A DNA stretch of 64,000 bases from Paracoccus mutanolyticus (GCF_003285265.1 NZ_CP030239.1:3318131-3382130); one strand, 5' to 3'. Counted from the first letter of the stretch, positions 30,193 through 40,731 are shown. Notes: generated by a model from the sequence alone, not told the origin. A program made the numbers and translations.

Positions 30193-30420
30193 ATGAGGCT
30201 TTTGCGCGTGGTGGCGGTGCTGGTGATTCTGCTGTTGGGCGGACTGGCCGGCTATGCCTATTTCGGGGACATGCGGGCCGATCCCCGCGAAACGCGCCTG
30301 CCGGTCGAACTGGATCTGGGCCAGCCGGTTCCCGCGCCAGCCCCCGAACCCGCACCGGCCGCGACCCCGGCGGTCCCCACGACCCCCGCCCCGAATGCCG
30401 GCAGCAATGACCTGGACTGA
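30193..30420 (+). CDS. Small exported or membrane-anchored protein of unknown function
   Basis: The 75-residue product has one N-terminal hydrophobic helix (VVAVLVILLLGGLAGYAYF) and then a short acidic spacer and a Pro/Ala-rich tail (PVPAPAPEPAPAAT) ending in SNDLD. No domain is recognised. It overlaps the next gene by 14 bp, and similar small proteins precede the same large exported protein in related genomes (from memory). A single membrane anchor with a periplasmic linker is the most likely topology. Confidence 0.6.
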   Translation: MRLLRVVAVLVILLLGGLAGYAYFGDMRADPRETRLPVELDLGQPVPAPAPEPAPAATPAVPTTPAPNAGSNDLD

Positions 30421-32008
30421 TCGCCTGCGCGGCCTGGCGCTGCTGGGCGGGATCGTGCTGGCGGTGGGGACGGCGACCGCCCAGCCGCCGCTGTCGGCCA
30501 GCGACTGGCTGTCGGGCAGCACGCGCGACCCCGGCACCATCTCGGCCTGGCGCCCCAGCGACGGCCGCCCGGCCGACCTGCGGCGCAAATCGGCGGAAAG
30601 CACCGCCCGGTCCGGCGCGGTCGAGCCGGTGGGCGTCACCCGCCTGGGCGAGGGCAATCCCGACGGCAAGGGCACCGTGTCGCCCCGGGCCGCGGGTCTG
30701 CCCGCCGACCTGTGGGGGGCGAGCGATGGTGCGACGCTCGCGGCGCTGGTGCGTGCCTCGAACCCGCGGCTGCCGGTGCTGCGCCGGCTGGAGCGCCGCA
30801 TCCTGGCCGCGCAGCTGAACCCGCCCGCGACCGCGCCGGGGGCCGAGGGCGAACTGTTCCTGGCCCGCGTCGACAAGCTTCTGGACATGGGCGCCACGGG
30901 CGCCGCGAAAAGCCTGCTGCAGGCCGCGGGCCCCGCCGATCAGGAACGGTTCCGCCGGCTGTTCGACGTGGCCCTGCTGTCGGGGGACGAGGTCGAGGCC
31001 TGCGCCATCATGGGCCGCACCCCGGGCGTGGCGCCCAGCTTTCCCGCGCAGATCTTCTGTCTGGCGCTTGGCGGCGACTGGGCGGCCGCGGCGCTGGTCT
31101 TTCACGGCGCCGACGCGATGGGGCTGATCCAGCCGCAGATGGCCGCGCTGCTGGCGCAGTATCTGGACGACGGCTATGCCGACCGCCCCGAGGATCTGGC
31201 GCCGCCGCTGGTGGTGACGCCGCTCGACCTGCGCCTGCACGAGGCGGTGGGCCAGCCCCTGCCCTCGGCGAACCTGCCGCTGGCCTTCGCGCTGGCCGAC
31301 CTGGACCAGAACGGCGGCTGGAAGGCGCGGCTGGATTCCGCCGAGCGTCTGGCCCGTGCCGGGGCCATCCCCGCCTCGCAGCTGCGCAGCATCTATGTCG
31401 AACAGAAGCCTGCTGCCTCGGGCGGGGTCTGGGACCGGGCGGCCGCGGTTCAGGCGCTGGACGCGGCGCTGCAGGCGCGGGACACGGCGCAGGTCGCGCA
31501 GGCATTGCCCCCGGCCTTCGACGCGATGGTGGCGGCGGGCCTGGGCCCGGCGCTGGCCGACATGGCGGGCGCGCAGGTCGGCGCCCTGGCCCTGGACGGG
31601 CGTGCGGGACAGATCGCGCTGTGGCTGGCGCTGGCCGCCGGGCAATGGCAGGTCGTGGCAAAGCCGCCGGCCGACAGCGCGGCGCTGGACCTGTGGCTGC
31701 TGGATTTCGCCAGCGGCCTTGCCGATGCCACCCCTCCGGCGGGCGATGGATCGGACCGCGCCGGGCTGCTGCTGGGCGGTTTCCGCCAGGGCACGCCCCT
31801 GCCCCAGCGCGCGGCCGAGCAGATCGGCGCCAACCGCCGGGGCGAGGCGATGCTGGCGGCCATCGCCGACACCGACGCCGGACTGGACGGCGACCTGCCG
31901 CGCGCCGCGCAGGGCTTGCGGGTCCTGCGCGCGCTTGGGCAGGGCGAGATCGCGCGCCAGGCGCTGGTCGAACTGGTGCTGGCACCAGTCCTGATGCCGG
32001 AGCGCTAG
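30407..32008 (+). CDS. Large exported alpha-helical protein of unknown function
   Basis: The 533-residue protein has a signal peptide (LALLGGIVLAVGTATAQ with cleavage after AQ) and a long body made of Ala/Leu-rich helical pairs, as in TPR- or SEL1-like solenoids; no catalytic motif is visible. One region with two Cys (EACAIMGR ... QIFCLALGG) could form a disulfide in the periplasm. It is encoded between a small anchored protein and xerD, 3 bp before xerD, a conserved but unexplained arrangement in Rhodobacteraceae (recalled, not checked). The frame is intact over 1.6 kb. Confidence 0.7.
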   Translation: MTWTDRLRGLALLGGIVLAVGTATAQPPLSASDWLSGSTRDPGTISAWRPSDGRPADLRRKSAESTARSGAVEPVGVTRLGEGNPDGKGTVSPRAAGLPADLWGASDGATLAALVRASNPRLPVLRRLERRILAAQLNPPATAPGAEGELFLARVDKLLDMGATGAAKSLLQAAGPADQERFRRLFDVALLSGDEVEACAIMGRTPGVAPSFPAQIFCLALGGDWAAAALVFHGADAMGLIQPQMAALLAQYLDDGYADRPEDLAPPLVVTPLDLRLHEAVGQPLPSANLPLAFALADLDQNGGWKARLDSAERLARAGAIPASQLRSIYVEQKPAASGGVWDRAAAVQALDAALQARDTAQVAQALPPAFDAMVAAGLGPALADMAGAQVGALALDGRAGQIALWLALAAGQWQVVAKPPADSAALDLWLLDFASGLADATPPAGDGSDRAGLLLGGFRQGTPLPQRAAEQIGANRRGEAMLAAIADTDAGLDGDLPRAAQGLRVLRALGQGEIARQALVELVLAPVLMPER

Positions 32009-32011
32009 GCC

Positions 32012-32983
32012 ATGGCGGGCGATGCCGAAGACCGGCGCATGATCTCGGCCTTTCTGGACGCGCAGGCGGCGGAATCCGGGGCCGCGCGCAACACGCTGCT
32101 GGCCTATGGCCGCGACCTGGCCGATTTCACCGGCTGGCTGGCCGGGCGCAATCTGGGCCTGCGGGCGATGACGCGCGAGAACGTCGAGGAATACCTGACC
32201 CATTGCGACGACCTGGGCCTGTCGCGGGCGACCCGGGCGCGGCGGCTGTCGGCCATCCGGCAATGGACCCGCTTTGCGCTTGAGGAAGGCTGGCGCGAGG
32301 ACGACCCCGCCGGCCGCATCGCGGGCCCCGGCCGGGCGCAGCGCCTGCCCAAGACGCTGTCGCGCGACGAGGTGCAGGCCATGCTGGATGCCCTGCCCCG
32401 CCTTGGCCGCACCGAGGTCGAGCGCCGCCGCAACCTTGCCCTGTTCGAGATGGCCTATGCCACCGGCATGCGCGTCAGCGAGCTTGTGACGCTGCCCGTG
32501 ACGGCCTGCCGTGGCAATCCGGCGCTGCTTCTGATCCGGGGCAAGGGCGGCAAGGAACGCATGGTGCCGCTGAACGATCCTGCGCGCGACGCGCTGGCGG
32601 GCTGGCTTTCGCTGCGCGACAACGCGCCCCCCGACACCACGCTGGGCCGACTGGTCGCGGGGCGCGGCGGGCGCTGGCTGTTTCCCGCCTCATCCCGCGA
32701 AGGCCACCTGACCCGGCAGGCGGTGAACCAGTTGCTGAACCAGCTGGCGCTTCTGGCGAACGTCGACCCGGCCCGGGTCTCGCCCCATGTGATCCGCCAT
32801 GCCTTCGCCACCCATCTGCTGGAAGGCGGCGCCGATCTGCGCGCGATCCAGAGCCTGCTGGGTCATGCGGATCTCGGCACGACCGAGATCTATACCCATG
32901 TCATGGACCACCGCATGCGGGACCTGGTGATGAACCACCACCCGCTGGCCCGGCCCGACAGCGGGACCGAGCCCGAGGGCTGA
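32012..32983 (+). CDS. xerD: Site-specific tyrosine recombinase XerD
   Basis: XerD resolves chromosome dimers at dif together with XerC. The 323-residue protein has an N-terminal SAM-like core-binding domain (RNTLLAYGRDLADF) and the catalytic domain with all key residues: R154 (TGMRVSEL), K178 (GKGGKER), H259 and R262 (HVIRHAFATHLLEGGADL), H285 (LLGHADLGTTEIY) and the nucleophile Y294. No dif-like site or integrated element is seen next to it, so it is taken as the housekeeping enzyme. It converges with the permease gene. Confidence 0.92.
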   Translation: MAGDAEDRRMISAFLDAQAAESGAARNTLLAYGRDLADFTGWLAGRNLGLRAMTRENVEEYLTHCDDLGLSRATRARRLSAIRQWTRFALEEGWREDDPAGRIAGPGRAQRLPKTLSRDEVQAMLDALPRLGRTEVERRRNLALFEMAYATGMRVSELVTLPVTACRGNPALLLIRGKGGKERMVPLNDPARDALAGWLSLRDNAPPDTTLGRLVAGRGGRWLFPASSREGHLTRQAVNQLLNQLALLANVDPARVSPHVIRHAFATHLLEGGADLRAIQSLLGHADLGTTEIYTHVMDHRMRDLVMNHHPLARPDSGTEPEG

Positions 32984-32989
32984 CGCCTG

Positions 32990-34482
32990 CTAGTGGTCGG
33001 CCATGCTGGCGGCGCGGCGGGCGTCCTCGACGCTGTTGCCGCCGGTGCCGTTGAAGAAGGCGTTCAGCGCCACCGCCGCGATGGTCGCCAGCAGGATGCC
33101 GGATTCGATCAGCGGGTGGATCGCATGAGGCATCCATTGCTTGAAGTCCGGGGCGATCAACGGGATCATGCCGAAGCCCAGCGACACCGCGACCACGAAC
33201 AGGTTGTTGCGGTTCCCCGCGAAATCGACCGTGGACAGGATGCGGATGCCGGTCGCCGCGACCATGCCGAACATGACCAGCCCTGCGCCCCCCAGGACCG
33301 AGGTCGGTAGCGATTCCACCGCCGCGCCCATCTTGGGCACCAGGCCGAACAGGATCAGGATGACGCCGCCGGCGACGCAGATATAGCGGCTCTTGATGCC
33401 GGTGACGCCGACGAGGCCCACGTTCTGCGAGAATGACGTATAGGGGAAGGTGTTGAAGATGCCCCCGATCACCGTGCCCAGACCGTCGGTGCGCAGCCCG
33501 GCGGTCAGCCGCTCGGGCGTGATGCGGCGGCCCGTCATGTCGCCAAGCGCCAGGAACATGCCGGTCGATTCGATCATCACGACGATCATGACCAGCACCA
33601 TGGTCACGATCAGCACCGGGTCGAAGATCGGCATGCCGAAGTGGAACGGGGTCACGATCCCGAACCAGGCCGCCTCCGCCACCTTGTCGAAGGTCATCTG
33701 TCCCAGCACGATGGTCAGCACCGCGCCCACCAGCATGCCCAGCAGCACGGCGATATTGGCGACAAAGCCCCGGCCGAAGCGGGCGATCAGCAGGATCGCC
33801 AGCAGCACCACGCCCGAAATCGCGATATTGACCGGCTGGGCATAAAGCGGGTTCTGCACGCTGGGCGCGGGGGCGAAGCCCTGCGGCAGCGCCGGGACGG
33901 CGCCCGTGCCGGCCAGTTCCTTCAGCTGGTTCAGCCAGCCCGAGGCGACCGGATCGACGATCTTGGGCGCGGTCGGCCCGACCGGGTTGCCGAAGATCCA
34001 GTTGATGCCCACCCGCATCAGCGTGACGCCGATCACCAGGATGACGGTGCCCGTCACCAGCGGCGGAAAGAACTTCAGCATCCGCCCGATGAAGGGCGCG
34101 ATCAGCATGGCGACGACGCCCGCGCCGATGATTGCGCCAAAGATCATGCGCGCCCCGTCCGGCCCGGGATAGGCGTTCGCCATCGCCACCATCGGCCCGA
34201 CCGAGGCGAACGTCACCCCCTCATCACCGGCAGCTGGATGCCGAACCAGCGCGTCATGCCCAGCGACTGGATGATCGTGGCGATGCCGCAGCAGAACAGG
34301 TCGGCCGAGATCAGGAAGGCCACGTCCTGCGGCGCCAGCTTCAGCGCGCGGCCGACGATCAGGGGCACGGCGACGGCGCCCGCATACATCACCAGCACAT
34401 GCTGCAATCCCAGCGTCGCCAACCGTACCGGCGGCAGGATCTCGTCGACCGGATCGACGGCGCGGCCCTCGGCCATAGCCAT
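32990..34482 (-). CDS. Nucleobase:cation symporter-2, uracil/xanthine permease (frameshifted)
   Basis: About 495 residues in two frames. The first frame gives LPPVRLATLGLQHVLVMYAGAVAVPLI, the NCS2 opening with the conserved QHxxxMYAG, and AFLISADLFCCGIATIIQ. It breaks at 34220 (one lost base in LPVM-GVTFASVGPM), and the rest continues to the TAG at 32990. The family Q/N-E-x-x-G-x-T region appears as MIESTGMFLALGD, and FPYTSFSQNVGLVGVTGIKSR is the second signature. The likely substrate is xanthine, urate or uracil. Its gene is separate from the purine cluster at 43-46 kb. Confidence 0.87.
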
Positions 34483-34803
34483 GATGTCCCCTTTCCCTGT
34501 TCAAGGTCGTTTTGATCCAGCTAGGGCCCTGCCAAGGAAAAAGGCAATTCTTTTGTGCCCCGCCCCGCACCATGCCAACCCGCGCCCATTTTCCAGGCAT
34601 CGCGGAGGACGCGGTTTCAACCGCTTGGCCCGCGGCTACCAGCAGACCAAAGGCGCAGGCGTGCCCGGCGGACGGGCATCGCCTTGCCGCCCGGCACGGC
34701 AGATCGTGGTCCGCGCCCTCGTCCCACGGCCCTCTGGCGGGTTGCAACCGCGCGCCGCCCTGAATATCAGGAGTTGCCGCTACCATCAGCACGGACACCC
34801 GAC
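34483..34803. other. Intergenic region between divergent permease and transketolase genes
   Basis: No gene is supported in these 321 bases. Promoters for both divergent genes must lie here, but no -35/-10 pair stands out. The part next to the permease is A/T-richer (GGCAATTCTTTTG at about 34542); the rest is GC-rich without repeats. Confidence 0.5.
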
Positions 34804-36900
34804 ATGGACATCGCCGCCCGCCGCAAGGCCGATCCCGCCCATTGGCGCCTCGCCGCCGCCATCCGCGCCCTTTCGATGGACGCGGTCGAGGCCGCGAACT
34901 CGGGCCATCCCGGCATGCCCATGGGCATGGCCGACGTGGCCACGGTGCTTTTCCGCAACCACCTGAAATTCGATGCCACCGCGCCGAACTGGTTCGACCG
35001 CGACCGCTTCGTGCTGTCGGCGGGCCACGGCTCGATGCTGCTCTACAGCCTGCTGCACCTGACCGGCTATGAACAGATGAGCCTGGCGCAGATCCGCAAC
35101 TTCCGCCAATGGGGCGCGATCACGGCTGGCCATCCCGAATACGGCCATGTCGAGGGGGTCGAGACGACCACCGGCCCGCTGGGCCAGGGCCTGGCCACCG
35201 CCGTCGGCATGGCCATCGCCGAAGAAGCGATGCGCGCCCAGTTCGGCGAAGGGCTGTGCAACCACCGCACCTGGGTCATCGCCGGCGACGGCTGCCTGAT
35301 GGAAGGCATCAGCCAGGAGGCCATCGCGCTTGCCGGCCACCAGAAGCTGAAGAACCTGATCGTGCTCTGGGACGACAACGACATCACCATCGACGGCCGC
35401 GTGTCGCTGTCGGACGCCACCGACCAGATGAAGCGCTTCGAGGCCTCGGGCTGGCGGGTGCTCGCCTGCGACGGCCATGACCCGGTCGATATCGAACGCG
35501 CCCTGACCGACGCCGCGACCGGCAAGGACGACCGCCCGGTGCTGGTCGCCTGCAAGACGATCATCGGCTACGGCGCGCCCAAAAAGCAGGACACCTCGGG
35601 CGCGCACGGCTCGCCGCTGGGGGCCGAGGAAATCGCCGCCACGCGCCTGGCCTACGGCTGGGAACACGAAAGCTTCATCGTCCCCGACAACATCCTGGCC
35701 GACTGGCGCGCCATCGGCATGAAGGGCCGCGCCGCGCGCGAGGCCTGGGCCGCGCGGGTCGACGCCGCGAAGAACCGCGAGGAATTCGCCCGCCGCATCT
35801 CGGGCGATGTCAGCGACCGGCTGGCGCCGACCATCGCCGCGCTCAAGGAACAGGCGCTGCAGACCCGGCCCAAGATCGCGACCCGCAAGGCCAGCGAGAT
35901 GGTGCTCGAGGTCCTGAACCCCGAACTGCCCGAAACCATGGGCGGCTCGGCCGACCTGACCGGCTCGAACAACACGCGGACCAAGGACCTGGGCACCTTC
36001 TCGCCCGTCGACCGGACCGGGCGCTACATCAACTACGGCATCCGCGAACACGGCATGGCGGCGGCGATGAACGGGATCTGGCTGCATGGCGGCTTCCGCC
36101 CCTATGGCGGCACCTTCATGTGCTTCACCGACTATGCGCGCGGCGCCATGCGGCTTTCGGCGCTGATGGGCCTGCCGGTGGTTTATGTGATGACCCACGA
36201 CAGCATCGGCCTGGGCGAGGACGGCCCGACCCACCAGCCGGTCGAGCATCTGGCGATGCTGCGCGCCACGCCGAACACGCTGACCCTGCGTCCCTGCGAC
36301 CTGGTCGAGACGGCCGAGGCCTGGGAAATCGCGCTGAGCCAGAAGGCCACGCCTTCGGTCCTTGCGCTCTCGCGCCAGAACCTGCCCACCCTGCGCGAGG
36401 ACGGGGCCGAGAACCTGACCGCGCGCGGCGCCTATGTGCTGCGCGACGCCTCGGCCGAGCCGCAGGTGATCCTGATGGCCTCGGGCTCCGAGGTGGAAAT
36501 CGCCGTCGCCGCGCGCGAGACGCTGGAATCCCAGGGCGTGCCCACGCGCGTCGTCTCGGTCCCCTCGATGGAGCTTTTCCGCGACCAGCCCGAGGACTAT
36601 CGCCGCAAGGTCCTGCCCAAGGGCCCGGTCCGCATCGCCATCGAGGCGGCGGTGCGCCAGCCCTGGGACTGGCTCCTGCTGGGGGAACGCGGCCGCTCGA
36701 AGAAGGCGGGCTTCATCGGCATGACCGGCTTTGGCGCCTCGGCCCCGGCCCCGGTGCTCTATCGCGAGTTCGGCATCACCGCCGAGGCGACCGTGGCCGA
36801 GGCCCGCCGCCTGCTCGACTGTTCCGGCGACGGCCGCGCCCATCGCGGCGCGGCCGCCCCTTGGGCGCGGCGACCGGCCTTTCACCGTGTTCAGCTATGA
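34804..36900 (+). CDS. tkt: Transketolase
   Basis: The thiamine-diphosphate enzyme of the pentose phosphate pathway. The body is intact: [27 protein letters not shown], the ThDP motif GDGCLMEG...[21 protein letters not shown] and the C-terminal [15 protein letters not shown] with [12 protein letters not shown]. Family members usually stop a few residues later. Here reading continues 25 codons ([15 protein letters not shown]...) into a stretch that looks foreign, so the true stop is probably lost near 36825. The start ATG 34804 gives the family-typical N-terminus. Confidence 0.93.
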   Translation: MDIAARRKADPAHWRLAAAIRALSMDAVEAANSGHPGMPMGMADVATVLFRNHLKFDATAPNWFDRDRFVLSAGHGSMLLYSLLHLTGYEQMSLAQIRNFRQWGAITAGHPEYGHVEGVETTTGPLGQGLATAVGMAIAEEAMRAQFGEGLCNHRTWVIAGDGCLMEGISQEAIALAGHQKLKNLIVLWDDNDITIDGRVSLSDATDQMKRFEASGWRVLACDGHDPVDIERALTDAATGKDDRPVLVACKTIIGYGAPKKQDTSGAHGSPLGAEEIAATRLAYGWEHESFIVPDNILADWRAIGMKGRAAREAWAARVDAAKNREEFARRISGDVSDRLAPTIAALKEQALQTRPKIATRKASEMVLEVLNPELPETMGGSADLTGSNNTRTKDLGTFSPVDRTGRYINYGIREHGMAAAMNGIWLHGGFRPYGGTFMCFTDYARGAMRLSALMGLPVVYVMTHDSIGLGEDGPTHQPVEHLAMLRATPNTLTLRPCDLVETAEAWEIALSQKATPSVLALSRQNLPTLREDGAENLTARGAYVLRDASAEPQVILMASGSEVEIAVAARETLESQGVPTRVVSVPSMELFRDQPEDYRRKVLPKGPVRIAIEAAVRQPWDWLLLGERGRSKKAGFIGMTGFGASAPAPVLYREFGITAEATVAEARRLLDCSGDGRAHRGAAAPWARRPAFHRVQL

Positions 36901-36970
36901 CCGCGCCGGCCGGATGCGGAGCAAGGGCCAAACCGCGGCCGGAGCGACGAGCTACGTGTACAACAATCAG
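36880..36970 (+). pseudogene. Short YD-repeat (Rhs-like) fragment
   Basis: One frame reads [17 protein letters not shown] then AGATSYVYNNQ, which fits a single YD repeat (YDxxGR...G...YxY) of Rhs or wall-associated toxins. No other repeat, start or stop belonging to such a gene is near. It sits exactly where the 3' end of tkt and the 5' end of the EamA gene should be, so the junction is probably chimeric or rearranged. A chance match cannot be excluded. Confidence 0.35.
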
Positions 36971-37017
36971 CAACCGGCATCACGCGTCCCCGGCGCGATC
37001 CGGCGCGCGCCACGCAG

Positions 37018-37868
37018 TTGCGCGGCATCCTGCTGCTGCTGGCCGCGATCATGACCTTCACGCTGATGGACGCGACGGCCAAGCACCTGACCCAGACCTA
37101 TCACCCGGTCCAGGTGGTCTGGGTGCGCTTCGTGGCAAACCTGGTCATCGTCGCGCTGCTGGTCGGGCCACGGCTGCGCCGCACGCTGCGCTCGACCCGC
37201 CCGGGCATCCAGTTCTGCCGGGCGCTGACGCAGCTCGGCTCGGTCGGGCTGTTCTTCACCGCGCTCCAGCACATCGGCCTGGCCGAGGCGACGGCGATCA
37301 TGGACATCAACCCGGTGCTGATCACCCTGGCCGCCGCGCTCTTCCTGGGCGAGAGGATCGGGCTGCGACGCGCCTTGGGAATCGCCGCGGCGCTTGTGGG
37401 CGCCCTGATCATCATCCGCCCAGGGGCGGGCGTCTTCCAGCCAGCCGCGCTGTTGCCGCTGCTGGGCGCCTTCACCTATGCGGCCGGCGCGATCCTGACC
37501 CGGCTGGCGCGGGGCGATTCCACCGCGACCTCGATCCTGTGGTCGGCCATCGTCGGAACGCTCGCCACCTCGGCCCTGGTGCCGTTCTTCTGGCAGCCCT
37601 CGCCGCCGGCGACGCCTGGGCGTTCCTGCTGCTGGGGCTGTTCGGCACCGTGGCGCAGGCACTGCTGATCCGCGCCTTCGCCCTGGCCGAGGCGGCGGCC
37701 ATCGCCCCCTTCGGCTATACCGGGCTGATCTGGGCGGGGCTGTGGGGCTGGCTGTTCTGGGGCACCGTGCCCGACCGCTGGACGATCCTCGGCGCCTTGA
37801 TCATCGTCGTCGCCGGCCTTTATGTCTGGATGCGCGAAGCCCGCGCCATGCAGCGGATGGACCCATGA
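37018..37868 (+). CDS. EamA/DMT-family permease (5' end uncertain, frameshifted)
   Basis: The protein has about ten short membrane segments in two EamA repeats. The first frame gives LRGILLLLAAIMTFTLMDATAK, IMDINPVLITLAAALFLGERIG and ILTRLARGDST. At about 37605 the frame changes and continues with GDAWAFLLLGLFGTVAQALL, YTGLIWAGLWGWLFWG and a C-terminal IVVAGLYVWMREARAMQ. The first start codon in this frame is TTG 37018. The real start may lie upstream in the disturbed region next to the YD fragment. The substrate is unknown (metabolite export). It overlaps the acyltransferase start by 4 bp. Confidence 0.8.
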
Positions 37869-38749
37869 CCGAGACCGAAGACCCCGTGCCCCTGCGCGAC
37901 CGGCTGGCGAACGGCGCGTTCCTTGCGTTGATGGGACTGGTAAGGGTGCTGCCCTATCGCCTGCGCATCCCGGCCATGGGCTGGTTCTTTGCCCATGTGC
38001 TGGGCCCGCTGGCGGGCTGGCGCGGCCGCATCCGCGACAACCTGGCCAAGGCCCGGCCCGACCTCTCGCCGGCCGAGGTCCGCCGCCTGTGCCGCGCCGT
38101 CCCCGACAATGCCGGCCGCGCCTTGGCCGAGATCTATTCCGGCGAGGAATTCACCACCCGCATCCACCAGGCCGACCCCCTGGCCGGCCCGGGCCTGCCC
38201 GCGCTGGAACAGGCCGCCGATGCCGGCCGGCCCGTCATCCTGGCGGTCGCCCATTTCGGCAATTACGACGCCATGCGCGCCGCCCTGACCGGGCGCGGCT
38301 GGCCGGTTGGCGCGCTTTACCGCCCCATGAACAACGAGGCGTTCAACCGCCACTATATCCCCGCCATGCAGGCCATCGCCCAGCCCATGTTCCCGCGCGG
38401 GCGGGCTGGGCTAGCAGCCATGCTGCGGTTCCTTCGGGGCGGGGGCTGGATGGCGCTCGGCTATGACCAGTACGACGGCCACGGGGCCGAGCTGCGCTTC
38501 TTCGGCCTGCCGACGAAAACCGTCCTGACCCCGGCCGAGCTTGCCATCCGCTATGACGCGCTGCTGGTGCCCATCGCCGGCATCCGCCAGCCCGACGGAC
38601 TGGGCTTTGTGGTCGAGGCGGCCGCCCCTATCCCCCATTCCGACCCCGAAACCATGATGCAGGCCCTGAACGACCAGCTGGAAACCCTGGTCCGCGCGCA
38701 TATGGAGCAATGGTTCTGGGTCCACCGGCGCTGGAAACAGCGATCCTGA
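37865..38749 (+). CDS. Lysophospholipid/lipid A acyltransferase, LpxL/HtrB family
   Basis: The 294-residue membrane-associated acyltransferase opens with the hydrophobic stretch GAFLALMGLVRVLPYRLR. The catalytic HX4D motif is AHFGNYDA (H130, D135). Further family features are GALYRPMNN (substrate arginine) and FFGLPTKTVLTPAELA, with the terminal EQWFWVHRRWK. It probably adds a secondary acyl chain to lipid A at the inner membrane. It overlaps the upstream permease (ATGA), although a functional link is not obvious. Confidence 0.88.
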   Translation: MTETEDPVPLRDRLANGAFLALMGLVRVLPYRLRIPAMGWFFAHVLGPLAGWRGRIRDNLAKARPDLSPAEVRRLCRAVPDNAGRALAEIYSGEEFTTRIHQADPLAGPGLPALEQAADAGRPVILAVAHFGNYDAMRAALTGRGWPVGALYRPMNNEAFNRHYIPAMQAIAQPMFPRGRAGLAAMLRFLRGGGWMALGYDQYDGHGAELRFFGLPTKTVLTPAELAIRYDALLVPIAGIRQPDGLGFVVEAAAPIPHSDPETMMQALNDQLETLVRAHMEQWFWVHRRWKQRS

Positions 38750-38863
38750 ACGCTCTATCGGCGGGCGAAACCCTTTTCCTCGGCTTCGCGCACAGGCTAT
38801 AAGCGGCGCAAACCGCCGCAAGGCCCCCCACGCGGCCCCAACGAACAAGATCCAGAGGACGGC

Positions 38864-39370
38864 ATGAGCGACGAGAACACCCCCAGCGGCGCGCGCAGCG
38901 GCACCGACGACGTGGCCTTCATCCAGGCCTTGGCGGAACTGCTGAACCGCAACGAGCTGACCGAGCTTTCCGTCAAGCGCGAATACAGCGAAAACGACCG
39001 CCTCACGGTCAGCCTGTCGAAACAGGGCAAGGCCGTGATCCAGACCGTCGCGGCCCCGGCCCCGGCGGCGGCCCCCGCGATCGCCGCCCCGGCCGGTTCG
39101 GTCCCCGCGGCGGCCAACGACGATCCGGCCAGCCTGCCCGGGATCGTCACCTCGCCCATGGTCGGCACGGCCTACCTGTCCCCCGAGCCGGGCGCGCCGG
39201 CCTTCGTCACCATCGGCAAGCAGATCAAGGAGGGCGAGACCCTGATGATCGTCGAGGCAATGAAGACCATGAATCACATCCCCTCGCCCCGGTCCGGCAC
39301 GGTCAAGCGCATCCTGGTCGACGACGGCAGCCCGGTCGAATTCGGCGCCCCCCTGATGGTCGTCGAGTGA
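38864..39370 (+). CDS. accB: Acetyl-CoA carboxylase biotin carboxyl carrier protein
   Basis: The 168-residue BCCP has an N-terminal region ([21 protein letters not shown]), an Ala/Pro-rich flexible linker ([15 protein letters not shown]) and the biotinyl domain with [18 protein letters not shown] and EAMKTMNH, where Lys134 is biotinylated. It carries CO2 between AccC and the carboxyltransferase in the first step of fatty acid synthesis. accC follows 8 bp downstream, forming the usual accBC operon. Confidence 0.95.
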   Translation: MSDENTPSGARSGTDDVAFIQALAELLNRNELTELSVKREYSENDRLTVSLSKQGKAVIQTVAAPAPAAAPAIAAPAGSVPAAANDDPASLPGIVTSPMVGTAYLSPEPGAPAFVTIGKQIKEGETLMIVEAMKTMNHIPSPRSGTVKRILVDDGSPVEFGAPLMVVE

Positions 39371-39378
39371 GCGGGCAT

Positions 39379-40730
39379 ATGTTCGACAAGATCCTGATCG
39401 CCAATCGCGGCGAAATCGCGCTGCGTGTCATCCGCGCCTGCCGCGAGATGGGCATCGCCTCGGTCGCGGTCCATTCGACTGCCGATGCCGACGCGATGCA
39501 TGTCCGCATGGCCGACGAATCGGTCTGCATCGGGCCGCCGCCCTCGACCGACAGCTACCTGTCGATGCCGGCGATCATCTCGGCCTGCGAAACACCGGCG
39601 CGCAGGCCATCCATCCGGGCTATGGCTTCCTGTCGGAAAACGCGGGTTTCGTGCAGATGGTCGAGGATCACGGCATAGCCTTCATCGGCCCCTCGGCGGA
39701 ACTCATCCGCATCATGGGCGCAGATCACGGCCAAGGACACTGCCAAGGCGCTTGGCATCCCGGTCGTCCCCGGCTCGGACGGCGGCGTTCCCGACGTGGC
39801 CTCGGCCAAGCGAGTCGCGGCCCAGATCGGCTATCCGGTCATCATCAAGGCGACCGCCGGCGGCGGCGGGCGCGGCATGAAGGTGGCGCTGGACGAGGCG
39901 AGCCTGGAAAATGCCTTCCGCACCGCGCGGGCCGAGTCGAAGGCCGCCTTCGGCAATGACGAGGTCTATATCGAGAAATACCTGCAGCGCCCGCGCCATA
40001 TCGAGATCCAGGTCTTCGGCGACGGCCGCGGCCGCGCCGTCCACCTGGGCGAGCGCGACTGTTCCCTGCAGCGCCGCCACCAGAAGGTGCTGGAGGAGGC
40101 CCCCGGCCCGGCCATCACGCCTGCCGAGCGCGCCGAGATCGGCGGCATCTGCGCCAATGCCATGGCCAAGCTGGGCTATCGCGGCGCCGGCACCATCGAA
40201 TTCCTGTTCGAGGACGGCGAGTTCTAGTTCATCGAGATGAACACCCGGCTTCAGGTCGAACATCCCGTGACCGAGGCGATCTTCGGCGTCGACCTGGTGC
40301 GCAGCAGATCCTGGTCGCCGCCGGTGCCGAGATGGAGTTCCGGCAAGAGGACCTGCAGATCCGCGGCCACGCCATCGAGGTGCGCATCAACGCCGAAAAG
40401 CTGCCGAACTTCACCCCCTCACCAGGCCGGATCACTCAGTATCACGCGCCGGGGGGCCTGGGTGTGCGGATGGACAGCGCGATCTATGACGGCTACCGCA
40501 TTCCGCCCTACTACGACAGCCTGATCGGCAAGCTGATCGTCCACGGCCGCGACCGGCCCGAGGCGCTGGCCCGTCTGGACCGCGCCTTGGGCGAGCTGAT
40601 CGTGGACGGAATCGACACCACGGTTCCGCTGTTCCGCGCGCTGCTGGAAAACCCCGATATCCAACGGGGCGACTATTCCATCCACTGGCTGGAAAAATGG
40701 CTGGCCCAGATGGCGGGCCCATCGTCCTGA
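39379..40730 (+). CDS. accC: Acetyl-CoA carboxylase, biotin carboxylase subunit (several frameshifts and an in-frame TAG)
   Basis: The sequence runs from [24 protein letters not shown] to [13 protein letters not shown], about 450 codons, but in several pieces. The frame is lost at about 39590, restored through [13 protein letters not shown], shifts again near 39715, then runs through VVPGSDGGV, the ATP-grasp loop [28 protein letters not shown] and [11 protein letters not shown]. An in-frame TAG (40225-40227) replaces the Tyr codon before [16 protein letters not shown], and a further shift near 40300 precedes [14 protein letters not shown]. The active-site segments are all present, so this is one essential gene with consensus errors. 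The start ATG 39379 is favoured over GTG 39367. Confidence 0.9.
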
Positions 40731-40731
40731 G

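Noticed and set aside
32012..32983. xerD as integrase of a mobile element
   Set aside because: Length, motifs and neighbourhood fit housekeeping XerD; no attachment-site duplication, tRNA or phage genes are adjacent.
36900..37000. A full Rhs toxin gene between tkt and the EamA permease
   Set aside because: Only one YD-like unit is present, with no second repeat and no core or toxin domain; kept only as a fragment.
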